From Hyphobacterium indicum (lineage in GTDB: Bacteria > Pseudomonadota > Alphaproteobacteria > Caulobacterales > Maricaulaceae): a stretch of DNA of 64,000 bases. Below the pieces are notes generated by a model, which worked only from the letters and a program-made list of their open reading frames with translations, had not been told where the DNA came from and did not search any database. This document shows positions 32,618 to 40,958 of this stretch, in pieces. The position numbers and the translations under genes were made by a program. The stretch lies in contig NZ_QBDX01000002.1 in the NCBI RefSeq assembly GCF_003129605.1, positions 99,501 to 163,500 on the forward strand, given 5' to 3'. Each line of letters starts with the position of its first letter. Position 1 is the first letter of the stretch.

Positions 32618-34828
32618 TTATTCGGAGCCAATACCACCGAGCGTGAACAGCGTCACACGGAACTGGATCGATTCCGACGGGCCGAGATTGCCGATATTGA
32701 GGTTTTCGCGCTGATACAGGATTTCGAAGTCCGTGCAGAAATCGCGATAGCGGAACCCGACTTCCTGACGCCGGTTTACATCCTGATCCATATCGCGTTG
32801 CACATTGTAGACCACGCTCCAGTTCTCGGTGAGACGCGTTTGTGAAACAAGCTGGATCTCCTCGCTGGGGCCAGGCCGGTTAAGCGAATCATCAAAGCTG
32901 AAATACCGGATCTGGGCGAAAACCCTTTGGCCATAATAGGTCGCCATAAGGTCAATCCGGTTCAGCGTGCCGTCCTCGGCATCCACGCGCGTCCGCGCCA
33001 TCAAGTCAAAAGATCCCAGATCGATCTCGCCCGCGACGATAAAATCGGAGTCATCTTCGAACAGCCCGCTATTGGCCGCGAATACGGGATCACCATCCAG
33101 TCTCCGGCTCTGACCGATAAATCCGCGAAGCTGATTGTTATTTCCCCAGAATGTTGTCGAACGTAGCCCGTAGGTCAGGCGCGTGCCTTCCTCCCACAAA
33201 TCATATCCCGTCGCGCGATTGTGATCGAACAGAAGGGTCTCATCGAGTTCCGCGGTCTGGCTGTCCTCATTGATGATCCTCGTCGACTCGGTGTCGTCGG
33301 ACGCAACCAGTGCCTGCAGCATGGGTTCCAGAATCGTATCGGCGGCGCCGGTCGAATTGATCAGTGGCCAGCTCAGCTCAGCGCCAGCATAGCCAAGAAC
33401 GCGGCCAAAGGAATCTTCCGTGACCGTATTTCCGGGCAGCGCGCCGGGCACGTCGGAAAAACTGTAATAATCCGTCCGCCCGGCAGCAAAAGGCTCAAAC
33501 ACCAGCCCGCCGGGGGCGATGAACTGTGCCTGCCAGTCCAGCGAGGCCGACGCGCGCTGATAATCCACACCGTCATTGCGCGTCAGAACCGTCGTCGAGG
33601 CAATTGCGCGAAGACGGCCGAACCGTTCCCCTGCTGCGGTGTTCAGCCGCAATTCGCCCAACGGCGCCATGACTGGCAATTGATCATCATTTTCGAATTC
33701 GCGCAGACTTTGAACGCCCGAGGCGATCACTTCTGCGTAGTAATTATCTGTCCGGCCTTGCGCATAGAGCTGATTCATGAGCCGGCGGGGGGCGGGTTCT
33801 ATTATGCCGGGATAATCTTCATAGGTTTCCGAGATGTCATAGGACCGCATGTGGAAATCGTCCGACGCCAGCTGCACGCCAAAGCCCCAGACCCAGTTTT
33901 CGGTGACATCAAACTCACCGCCGCCAAACAGGTGCCAGCGATGTTCGGCGTCGTTTAGCAATTCACCATCGCTGTCGATATCGCGTTCCCGCGTATAGCT
34001 GGTCTCGAAAGCCATATCCCCTGACCAGAACCGGCGCCGGTACTCCAGTTCCACAAGCGGATTGACATTGGCCATGACCCGCGGCGTGACCGTGATGTCC
34101 TGATACGGGGAAAGGACCCAGTGATAGGGCTGTCCGTAGAAGGCTCCGAGCCGCGACGATACACCGAAATCCGGAAACAGCAGGCCAGACCGCCGTTCGG
34201 AGGACGGGTCCGCATGGGCAAAGACCGGAGAAAAGGCAACGGGTAGTCCGAGAACCTCCAGCCGGACATCACGATAATACATCATGTCCGAATCCGTATC
34301 CCGCACGGCACGGGCGGCACGCAGACGCCAGGTCGGCTCACGGCCATGCGTTTCAATACGGCAGGCTGTATAATAGGCATTGGTCAGTTCCAGCGACCCG
34401 TTTGCCCGCCTTACGGCGAACGCTGCAGCGGTGCTGCCATTGTTCTCGAGCAGCGTCGAAAACCCGACGGCGAGACCTTCACCGAGCGCGTCATCCAGTT
34501 CGATTTCGTCGGCAAATTGCGGCGGAGCATTATCGGAGAAGATGGCAACATTGCCGCGTGCAATGACCCGGTTGGTGCCGGGGCGATATATCAGCTCGTC
34601 AGCTTCGACGGTCCGGCCATTCTGGCGCGCGACTACATTGCCCTGCGCCATGTAACTGCCGTCCGCACGATTCTCGATCAGCGTATCGGCCTCGATAAAG
34701 ACAGGCTCATCACCGGCCGCCGACAAAAGTCCGCCGTCGGTTCCCTGCGTCACGGCACATATCGCCGCTTCGGCCATGCCGGATATCAGTGCGCTGGCAC
34801 AAACCGCAGTGAGAAGCAGGGACCGCAT
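32618..34828 (-). CDS. lptD: LPS-assembly outer membrane protein LptD
   Basis: A 736-residue LptD, the outer-membrane barrel that delivers LPS to the cell surface. A signal peptide (MRSLLLTAVCASALISGMAEA) is followed by an OstA/LptA-like beta-jelly-roll (about 40-180: IENRADGSYMAQGNVVARQNG) and a long beta-barrel ending QFRVTLFTLGGIG. Cysteines are few, so the disulphide pattern of E. coli LptD is not conserved in full. The ATG at 34828 has AAGGAGTATCGT upstream, which favours it over 34873. lptG and lptF lie upstream in the same direction. Confidence 0.95.
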   Translation of the reverse strand: MRSLLLTAVCASALISGMAEAAICAVTQGTDGGLLSAAGDEPVFIEADTLIENRADGSYMAQGNVVARQNGRTVEADELIYRPGTNRVIARGNVAIFSDNAPPQFADEIELDDALGEGLAVGFSTLLENNGSTAAAFAVRRANGSLELTNAYYTACRIETHGREPTWRLRAARAVRDTDSDMMYYRDVRLEVLGLPVAFSPVFAHADPSSERRSGLLFPDFGVSSRLGAFYGQPYHWVLSPYQDITVTPRVMANVNPLVELEYRRRFWSGDMAFETSYTRERDIDSDGELLNDAEHRWHLFGGGEFDVTENWVWGFGVQLASDDFHMRSYDISETYEDYPGIIEPAPRRLMNQLYAQGRTDNYYAEVIASGVQSLREFENDDQLPVMAPLGELRLNTAAGERFGRLRAIASTTVLTRNDGVDYQRASASLDWQAQFIAPGGLVFEPFAAGRTDYYSFSDVPGALPGNTVTEDSFGRVLGYAGAELSWPLINSTGAADTILEPMLQALVASDDTESTRIINEDSQTAELDETLLFDHNRATGYDLWEEGTRLTYGLRSTTFWGNNNQLRGFIGQSRRLDGDPVFAANSGLFEDDSDFIVAGEIDLGSFDLMARTRVDAEDGTLNRIDLMATYYGQRVFAQIRYFSFDDSLNRPGPSEEIQLVSQTRLTENWSVVYNVQRDMDQDVNRRQEVGFRYRDFCTDFEILYQRENLNIGNLGPSESIQFRVTLFTLGGIGSE

Positions 34829-34901
34829 ACGATACTCCTTGGGGCCGGGCCGGTTACCAACCCGCATAAACACTTATAGCGCGCGCGTCCACGCCGCGCT
34901 G

Positions 34902-36005
34902 CTAACCATCTTCGGTCGACGCGATGTAGGCAAGGGCAAGCAAGGTCGTGATCAGTGGCGCCGCCCAGGCCGCGGTCAGGGGCGGCAGGGTGCCATTGCC
35001 ACCCAGCGTATGCAGAACTTCCTGCACGAAATATATCAGGAAACCTGCCGCACCCCCGGTTAGCGCAAACGCCGCCGCTCCGCCGAGCCGGTAAAGCCGC
35101 AAGGTCGCTGCCGCTGCAATCAGACTTGCTGCGATCAGGGTCAGCGGCAGAGTCAGGAGGCCTTGCCAGCGCAGGACGAAGCGTTCGGCGGCGAGGCCGG
35201 AGGCTTCCGCCGACGCAATCAGCCCCGGCAGGTCCCAGAAAGAGACGCCGCGAGGTGAACGGATGCGCTCGAACAGAGACTGACGGTCAATGCTAGTGGG
35301 AAGCGCCACTTCGCCGATCTCGAGAGGCGCGGCACCAGGCGTACGTTCCACGGCGCCCTCGAGCGTCCAGAAACCGGCTATGAGTTGCGCGCTGGAGGCC
35401 GTTATCCTGCGATCCAGATCTGGCCGGCCGGAATCGCCGATCGTGTAGAAGTGAAAGACCGGGGCGACCAGCTCCCGGGCATTTTCTTCCAGCTGTCGCG
35501 CCGAAATGACCGTAAAACCGTCGGCCGTGGTTTCCCGCAGCCAGACAGGCTGGGCCCGCGGCGCATCGGTCTGGACCTGCGTGAGTTGATCCCGGCGGGA
35601 TTCGAATTCGGCGTTCAGTGCGGATCCGATGGGATTCAGCAAGGTCGTCGCCAGAATGCCGGACACAAGCGCAATGATGACAGCGGGGGATACGATCCGC
35701 CAGGCTGAATAGCCCGAGGCCCGCATCACCACGAGTTCGCTGCGGCGATTGAGCCGGAACAGCGCAAACAATACGCCGAACAGGAAAATGAAAGGCAGGG
35801 TCTCTTCAACCAGCAAGGGGGCCCGCAACAGTGTCAGCACCAGAAGATCAAAGGCGGAGACATCAACGCGTGTACCAACGGCACGGGATTGCTCCACAAA
35901 ATCGACAAGCAGGATGATTGCCACAACGACGCTGGCGGCAACAAAAATGCCGAACAGGATCTGAAGCGCCAGATAGCGGGCGAGGCGGCTGCGAAGCGGG
36001 TTCAT
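34902..36005 (-). CDS. lptG: LPS export ABC transporter permease LptG
   Basis: A 367-residue YjgP/YjgQ permease. Three N-terminal helices, a periplasmic jelly-roll-like domain (about 130-265), and three C-terminal helices are visible, with the conserved LPFIFLFGVLFALFRLNRRSELVVMRASG segment that contacts the ATPase LptB. With LptF it forms the inner-membrane LPS extractor. Its start overlaps the lptF stop by 4 bases. LptG rather than LptF is chosen by order and by the N-terminal RYLALQIL motif. Confidence 0.93.
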   Translation of the reverse strand: MNPLRSRLARYLALQILFGIFVAASVVVAIILLVDFVEQSRAVGTRVDVSAFDLLVLTLLRAPLLVEETLPFIFLFGVLFALFRLNRRSELVVMRASGYSAWRIVSPAVIIALVSGILATTLLNPIGSALNAEFESRRDQLTQVQTDAPRAQPVWLRETTADGFTVISARQLEENARELVAPVFHFYTIGDSGRPDLDRRITASSAQLIAGFWTLEGAVERTPGAAPLEIGEVALPTSIDRQSLFERIRSPRGVSFWDLPGLIASAEASGLAAERFVLRWQGLLTLPLTLIAASLIAAAATLRLYRLGGAAAFALTGGAAGFLIYFVQEVLHTLGGNGTLPPLTAAWAAPLITTLLALAYIASTEDG

Positions 36006-37123
36006 GCGGCGACCGCCTCTTCGTCAATGCCCGGCCGCGGACGTCCGCGCCGCCACCAGATGAGTGTCATCGCGCCGATCATGGCCAGTACCGGCAAGGC
36101 GTATTGCACATAATTGAAAGCGGGATCATCAGCCGCTGCCGATTGGGCGGCAAAGCCGGCAAGCCGGACGGTCAGGGCGATCCCGACAGCAATGATGACC
36201 TTTCGCGTATTGCCGAGCCGCGAATGCGTGCCGGCCATGAAGGCGGCCGCGGCAATCAGCGCCAGGGCGATATTGTAAAGCGGTCCGGACAGCCGGTAAT
36301 GCGCTTCAGCAAGCAAACGTTCGGCCCCGCGTGCGCGGGCCAGCGCTGTGGCGTCCGGATAGAATAATTCATGCAGAAACCGGTCCGATTCCTTGAAGAA
36401 GAAAATCAGTTGCGGATCAACAAAATCCCCGAGATCAAATTCATAACGGTCAAATGTCAGGAAGCTGAGCGCGCCGGTTTCATCCACCTGCTGCACATTG
36501 CCGTCTATGAGCACCATGGACGGGCGGACCTCCCCCCGGACAATGACGCCTTCGCGCGCCGCGTAGGTGGAGACCTCGTCGGGATCACGCGCATCGTGGA
36601 TGAAGATATCGGCCATGCGGCCGCTACCGTCGGATTCGCGGGCATAAAGCGTTACGCCGGCTGCCAGATTGGAAAACTCTCCGGGCCGTACCAGGCTGGC
36701 CGCGACATCGGTGCGCAGTTCGTAAACGCTGCGCCGCATTTCCTGATAGGCCAGCGGCTGGACAAAGAGATTGATGCCCAGATTCAGGATGGCCGCCAGG
36801 ACCGCCAGACGGATGACCGGGGACAGCACGCCCCAGCGCGACAAACCAGAGGCAGACGCCACCGTTGCTTCTGAATCCGAATAGAGACGCGACAATCCGG
36901 CCAGGACTGCAATGAACAAGGCAAACGGCGACAGCAGCGCCACCAGCTGCGGCAAGGCGAGAAAGGTGACCTTGATAAAGGTAAAGGCGGTTTCGCGGTA
37001 ATTCGAGATGAATTCGATGTTCGAGAGGCTCTGAGTCAGCAAGGCCAGCGCCGCGAACGCAGTGGCAGCGGTGACAAACGGCATCAGCAATTGCCGGAAC
37101 ATGTAGCGCTGTACGAGAATCAT
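36002..37123 (-). CDS. lptF: LPS export ABC transporter permease LptF
   Basis: A 373-residue YjgP/YjgQ permease, partner of LptG. The start MILVQRYMFRQLLMPFVTA, the LLSPFALFIAVLAGLSRLYSDSE coupling helix and six helices in a 3+3 arrangement around a periplasmic domain identify it. The ATG at 37123 begins the conserved N-terminus; a longer frame to 37204 is not conserved-like. It diverges from pepA across a 119-bp spacer, as in many proteobacteria. Confidence 0.93.
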   Translation of the reverse strand: MILVQRYMFRQLLMPFVTAATAFAALALLTQSLSNIEFISNYRETAFTFIKVTFLALPQLVALLSPFALFIAVLAGLSRLYSDSEATVASASGLSRWGVLSPVIRLAVLAAILNLGINLFVQPLAYQEMRRSVYELRTDVAASLVRPGEFSNLAAGVTLYARESDGSGRMADIFIHDARDPDEVSTYAAREGVIVRGEVRPSMVLIDGNVQQVDETGALSFLTFDRYEFDLGDFVDPQLIFFFKESDRFLHELFYPDATALARARGAERLLAEAHYRLSGPLYNIALALIAAAAFMAGTHSRLGNTRKVIIAVGIALTVRLAGFAAQSAAADDPAFNYVQYALPVLAMIGAMTLIWWRRGRPRPGIDEEAVAA

Positions 37124-37242
37124 CGGGCCTGCAGACTCATGCGGATATGGCCTTCTATAACACCCGGCGATCGGATACCACTTCGGCGACACAGCTTCGC
37201 ACACCCATTCGGGGTGAGGCGATCCACAAAAGAGGATGAGGC

Positions 37243-38715
37243 ATGAAAATCAAGTTCGCAGACGCGCCGGCCAAGGGGTCAATTGCGGTCCCCGCATTCG
37301 ACAAGGCCGTGCTGTCCGAAACCGCCAAGACCGTTGATACCGCGACTGCAGGCGCGCTGACCCGCGCCATCAAGTCGTCGCGTTTCAAGGGCGGGGCCGG
37401 CGAAGCCCTCGTCATCAATGCACCGTCCGGCATCGACGCCGATCGCGTCGTCCTGTTCGGCGTGGGCAACAAGAAGACCGACGGCAATGCGCTGGAGCAG
37501 GCCGGGGCCGGACTGGTCAAGGCGCTCCTGACAACGGGCGAAAAGGATTTGCACGTCCATCTGGAGGGAATCGCCGACGCTGAAGGCGCAGCCCGTTTTG
37601 CACTGGGCGGCATGCTGGCCGCCTACCGTTTTGACAAATTCCGCACCAAGCTGGCTGATGACAAGAAGCCCTCGCTGAAATCGGTGACGGTCTCGGCCGA
37701 CGATCAGAAAGCCGCGAAAGCCGCCTGGAAAGACTGGTCGGCGGTGGCCGAAGGTGTTTATCTCGCCCGCGACCTCGTCAACGAGCCGTCCAACTTCCTG
37801 CGCCCGCCGGATTATGCCAAGCGCATTGAAAAGCTCGCCGATATCGGTCTCGAGATCGAGATCCTCGGCGAAAAGGAAATGACCAAGCTCGGCATGCACT
37901 CGCTGCTGGGCGTCGGTCAGGGCTCGGTCGCCGAAAGCAAGATCGCCATCATGAAATGGAATGGCGGCAAGAAGGGCGACAAGCCGCTCTGTTTTGTCGG
38001 CAAGGGCGTCACTTTCGACACCGGTGGCATTTCGCTCAAGCCGGGGGCCGGCATGGACGAAATGAAGGGCGATATGGGCGGTTCGGCTGCTGTTGTCGGC
38101 CTGATGACCACGCTCGCCAATCGCAAGGCCAAGGTAAATGCGGTCGGCCTCGTCGGGCTCGTGGAAAACATGCCCGATGGTGACGCACAGCGTCCGGGCG
38201 ATGTCGTGACCTCCATGTCCGGTCAGACCATCGAGATTCTCAATACCGACGCGGAAGGCCGCCTCGTTCTGGCCGATGTGCTCTGGTATGCGCAGAAAGA
38301 ATATGATCCGGAATTCATCATCGACCTGGCAACCCTGACCGGGGCGATCCTGATCGCGCTGGGTCATGAGCATGCCGGCATCTTCTCGAATTCCGACAAG
38401 CTGTCCGACCAGCTCTCGAAAGCCGGTCTGGCCTCGGACGAGAAAGTCTGGCGCCTGCCCATCGGGCCGGAATATGACCGCCAGATCGACAGTCCCATCG
38501 CCGACATGAAGAATATCGGCGAGGGCCGTCTGGCCGGATCTATCACCGCGGCGCAATTCCTCCAGCGCTTCGTCAATGACAAGCCCTGGGTGCATATCGA
38601 CATCGCCGGTGCCGGCATGTGGTCCGGCGCCAAGGATGCCCGTCTGCCGACCTTCGGCACGGGCTATGGCGTGCGCCTTCTGGACCGCTTCGTGCGGGAC
38701 AATTACGAGGGCTAG
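37243..38715 (+). CDS. pepA: Leucyl aminopeptidase
   Basis: A 490-residue M17 aminopeptidase (PepA). The C-terminal catalytic domain contains the two-zinc site residues in GKGVTFDTGGISLKPGAGMDEMKGDMGG and NTDAEGRLVLADVL (signature NTDAEGRL), plus KEMTKLGMHSLLGVGQGS. It releases N-terminal leucine and other residues; in some bacteria it also binds DNA. Divergent from lptF and followed by holC after 4 bases, a conserved neighbourhood. RBS GAGGATGAGGC precedes the ATG. Confidence 0.97.
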   Translation: MKIKFADAPAKGSIAVPAFDKAVLSETAKTVDTATAGALTRAIKSSRFKGGAGEALVINAPSGIDADRVVLFGVGNKKTDGNALEQAGAGLVKALLTTGEKDLHVHLEGIADAEGAARFALGGMLAAYRFDKFRTKLADDKKPSLKSVTVSADDQKAAKAAWKDWSAVAEGVYLARDLVNEPSNFLRPPDYAKRIEKLADIGLEIEILGEKEMTKLGMHSLLGVGQGSVAESKIAIMKWNGGKKGDKPLCFVGKGVTFDTGGISLKPGAGMDEMKGDMGGSAAVVGLMTTLANRKAKVNAVGLVGLVENMPDGDAQRPGDVVTSMSGQTIEILNTDAEGRLVLADVLWYAQKEYDPEFIIDLATLTGAILIALGHEHAGIFSNSDKLSDQLSKAGLASDEKVWRLPIGPEYDRQIDSPIADMKNIGEGRLAGSITAAQFLQRFVNDKPWVHIDIAGAGMWSGAKDARLPTFGTGYGVRLLDRFVRDNYEG

Positions 38716-38719
38716 GTAA

Positions 38720-39172
38720 ATGGCCGGCGAGCTGTGGTTCTACCATCTTGAGCGGACCACGCTCGCCGATGCCTTGCCCGAATTGCTTGAAAAGACGCTT
38801 GAAAAGGGCTGGCGCGCTCTGGTGCGTACCGGCCATGCCGATCATATCAAGGCGCTGGAATCGACGCTCTGGACGGCGAAGGAGGACAGCTTCCTCGCCC
38901 ATGGCCGCGCCGATGAGCCGGACCCGGACCGCCAGCCCATCCTGCTATCCCTCACGGAAGACAATCTGAATTCCGCGCAAATCCTGTTTGCGCTGGATGG
39001 TGTGGACGTCGAGAACCCCGACGGGTTTGAACGCGTCTGCGTCATGTTTGATGCCAGTGACGAGCAGGCGATCGCGGCCTCCCGCGCACTGTGGAAGAAG
39101 GCCAAGGCCGCCGGCCGCGCCATCGCCTACTGGCAGCAATCCGTCGAAGGCCGCTGGGAAAAGAAGGCTTAA
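38720..39172 (+). CDS. holC: DNA polymerase III chi subunit
   Basis: A 150-residue HolC. The ELWFYHLERTTLADALPELLEKTLEKGWRALV start, the LWTAKEDSFLAHG motif and the DEQAIAASRALWKKAK region are typical. Chi links the clamp loader to single-stranded-DNA-binding protein. The gene directly follows pepA, as in other proteobacteria. Its last bases overlap the convergent HExxH gene by 4. Confidence 0.93.
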   Translation: MAGELWFYHLERTTLADALPELLEKTLEKGWRALVRTGHADHIKALESTLWTAKEDSFLAHGRADEPDPDRQPILLSLTEDNLNSAQILFALDGVDVENPDGFERVCVMFDASDEQAIAASRALWKKAKAAGRAIAYWQQSVEGRWEKKA

Positions 39173-39960
39173 GCCTGCGCAAGCTTTTCGGAAAACCCGT
39201 TATCGGCTTTGCGCATCAGCTCTATGGCATCTTGACGCCTGTCGACCTGTTTCAGGGCTTTCTTCCAGGATTTGTGCAGCCGGTTTTTCAGGAAGGGCGT
39301 GGCTTCTTCCGGATCGTTTCCGCTGGTTCGGGCAAATAGCGCCGTCGCCACCAACAAGCTGTTTTCGGACAGGTAGCCCTGCCGCTTGCTGGACCAGCCA
39401 CTCCCGTAAAAACCTTGGTGGCCCCCAAACTCGAATGCCGAATTGGCCAGAAATACGCCAAAGCCCATGTACACAGCTGCCAGATCGGTCAGCAATTCGG
39501 CTTCCTCTCCCATATCCCCTGTGTCGATCTGGGTGGCGATCAGCAAGTAATGCGCAAGTTCGTGCGCAAAAGTGGCGATAAGATCCATTGGCCGGTTCAC
39601 GGCATCCAGATCGTACCGGATAATCGGTTCATTGCCGTCACCTGTAATGAAGAGGCCGGCAGACTGTTGCCGTTCGGGGGCCAGAAAAACATATTCTGAT
39701 ACCTGTTCGGGCTTCAGAGCCTCGAAGCTTTCCAGTTTGACCGGCCAGTTTTCAAGTCCTGCCAATTGTTGAACTCGGTCGAATATGCGCTGTGCGGTTT
39801 CCGCTGGTGATGGCGCTGCGGACCCGAACTCGCCGGGCCGGGGCAGCACCATGGCAGAACTACCCAGCGGTTTTTCCGGCCCGAGACGTTGATGCAGCAT
39901 GTCCCATTGCTCGAAAATCCAATCCTCGATGTCTTTATCAACCAGCCGCCGGTCAAACAT
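39169..39960 (-). CDS. HExxH protein, putative zinc metallopeptidase
   Basis: A 263-residue cytoplasmic protein without a signal peptide. It carries a zinc-peptidase-like HELAH motif (IATFAHELAHYLL, about residues 142-154) and, about 20 residues on, an acidic EAELLTDLAAVYMGFG segment that could supply the third ligand, as in gluzincins. The N-terminus and the basic lysine-rich C-terminus match no family I can name. The ATG at 39960 has GGACAGGAGCGCCC upstream; the longer frame to 40524 would run antisense through the lipoprotein gene. Whether it is an active protease is open. Confidence 0.65.
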   Translation of the reverse strand: MFDRRLVDKDIEDWIFEQWDMLHQRLGPEKPLGSSAMVLPRPGEFGSAAPSPAETAQRIFDRVQQLAGLENWPVKLESFEALKPEQVSEYVFLAPERQQSAGLFITGDGNEPIIRYDLDAVNRPMDLIATFAHELAHYLLIATQIDTGDMGEEAELLTDLAAVYMGFGVFLANSAFEFGGHQGFYGSGWSSKRQGYLSENSLLVATALFARTSGNDPEEATPFLKNRLHKSWKKALKQVDRRQDAIELMRKADNGFSEKLAQA

Positions 39961-40044
39961 GGGCGCTCCTGTCCGTTCCTCGCCAAATTGTAAGTTGTAT
40001 CTATCGTGTGCTTCCGGCAAGCCTCGCGCAGGACCGGGGCGATC

Positions 40045-40566
40045 ATGAAACATTTCATTCCATTCTTGGCATTGATTGTTGTCGCCTGCGGGCCCGGTGC
40101 GCCGCGTGAAGGCTCCATCGAGTATTTCGCCGAGGAAACGCGGGAGGCCATTCTGGCACGCGACATCGCCTTTTTCCGCGCTCATGGCGTCAGTGACTGG
40201 CACTTTGATGGCGACGGCTTTGCGGCCCCGGTCGAGGCCTGGCTCTACGATGACGCCTGGCTGGCCGGGCGGGAAGGCGATGATCGCTACACGTCCGTGG
40301 CGTCGATCCTCGCGCAGGAAGGCGGCGTCGAGCTCATCCGCAGCCATCGCAATTTCAACGCGGACGGGCTCCGCACCGATCTGATCATCTTCTTCACCGG
40401 CGAGGATTTCTGGGATCATCACCCGGTCAACGACTACATGATCGGTTATGCCATCGTCGAAGTGGTGCAACTGGATGGGGAATGGGTCTATATTGATCCC
40501 TTCTTCGCATCGCTGCGGGGGCACTGGCTGCGCAGCGACTATGACCAGCCTCTGGAGCCTCGATGA
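40045..40566 (+). CDS. Lipoprotein of unknown function
   Basis: A 173-residue lipoprotein: the signal MKHFIPFLALIVVAC ends in a VVAC lipobox. The mature domain is acidic and rich in tryptophan and aspartate (SDWHFDGDGFAAPVEAWLYDDAWL; EDFWDHHPVNDYMIGYAIVEV), suggesting an SH3-like or NTF2-like small fold, but I do not recognise the family. It overlaps the I78-type inhibitor gene (ATGA), so the two lipoproteins are made together. Confidence 0.7.
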   Translation: MKHFIPFLALIVVACGPGAPREGSIEYFAEETREAILARDIAFFRAHGVSDWHFDGDGFAAPVEAWLYDDAWLAGREGDDRYTSVASILAQEGGVELIRSHRNFNADGLRTDLIIFFTGEDFWDHHPVNDYMIGYAIVEVVQLDGEWVYIDPFFASLRGHWLRSDYDQPLEPR

Positions 40567-40850
40567 TGAAAAAGCTGATATTTCCGCTTCTGTTCGCGCT
40601 CGCCGCCTGTGCGACGCCGCAGCCCGCCGATCCCGGGATCGAGACGCCGGTGCTGGGCGAGGGCGGGTGCGATGCCGATATGCTCGGCTATCTGGTCGGC
40701 CAGGATATCAACGAGATCGACGTCGACACCCTGCCGCAGCCCCGCCGCATCATCCCGCCGGGCACGGCCGTCACGATGGATTATCGCGCCGACCGTACGA
40801 ATATAGAACTCGATGAGGATGATCGCGTGGTGCGGGTTTATTGCGGGTAG
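40563..40850 (+). CDS. I78 family peptidase-inhibitor lipoprotein
   Basis: A 95-residue lipoprotein with a signal ending LAAC. The mature domain shows the I78 inhibitor pattern: a first cysteine (GGCDADMLGYLVGQ), a long loop with PPGTAVTMDYRADRTNIELDEDDRVVRVYCG, and the closing cysteine. I78 inhibitors bind serine proteases such as fungal elastase. Anchored in the envelope it would protect against extracellular proteases. The start overlaps the previous lipoprotein stop. Confidence 0.85.
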   Translation: MMKKLIFPLLFALAACATPQPADPGIETPVLGEGGCDADMLGYLVGQDINEIDVDTLPQPRRIIPPGTAVTMDYRADRTNIELDEDDRVVRVYCG

Positions 40851-40871
40851 GCGCAATACTCAAAACCGTTT

Positions 40872-40898
40872 CCCTCCGACTTGATCGGAGGGCCTCTT
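40872..40898 (+). terminator. Terminator after the inhibitor gene
   Basis: CCCTCCGA (40872-40879) pairs with TCGGAGGG (40885-40892) around CTTGA, followed by CCTCTTT. It is a plausible intrinsic terminator for the lipoprotein pair, although the T-run is short. Confidence 0.6.
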
Positions 40899-40958
40899 TG
40901 ATGGCGAGATCGTCCGGTCAAGCCGAACGAAAACGGATTCTGAAATACGCCAAACCGG

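Noticed and set aside
37279-38595. 438-codon frame antisense to pepA
   Set aside because: PepA motifs are complete on the plus strand; no support for a gene on the other strand.
39961-40524. N-terminal extension of the HExxH gene
   Set aside because: It would be antisense to the lipoprotein gene at 40045, and a good ribosome site precedes the ATG at 39960.
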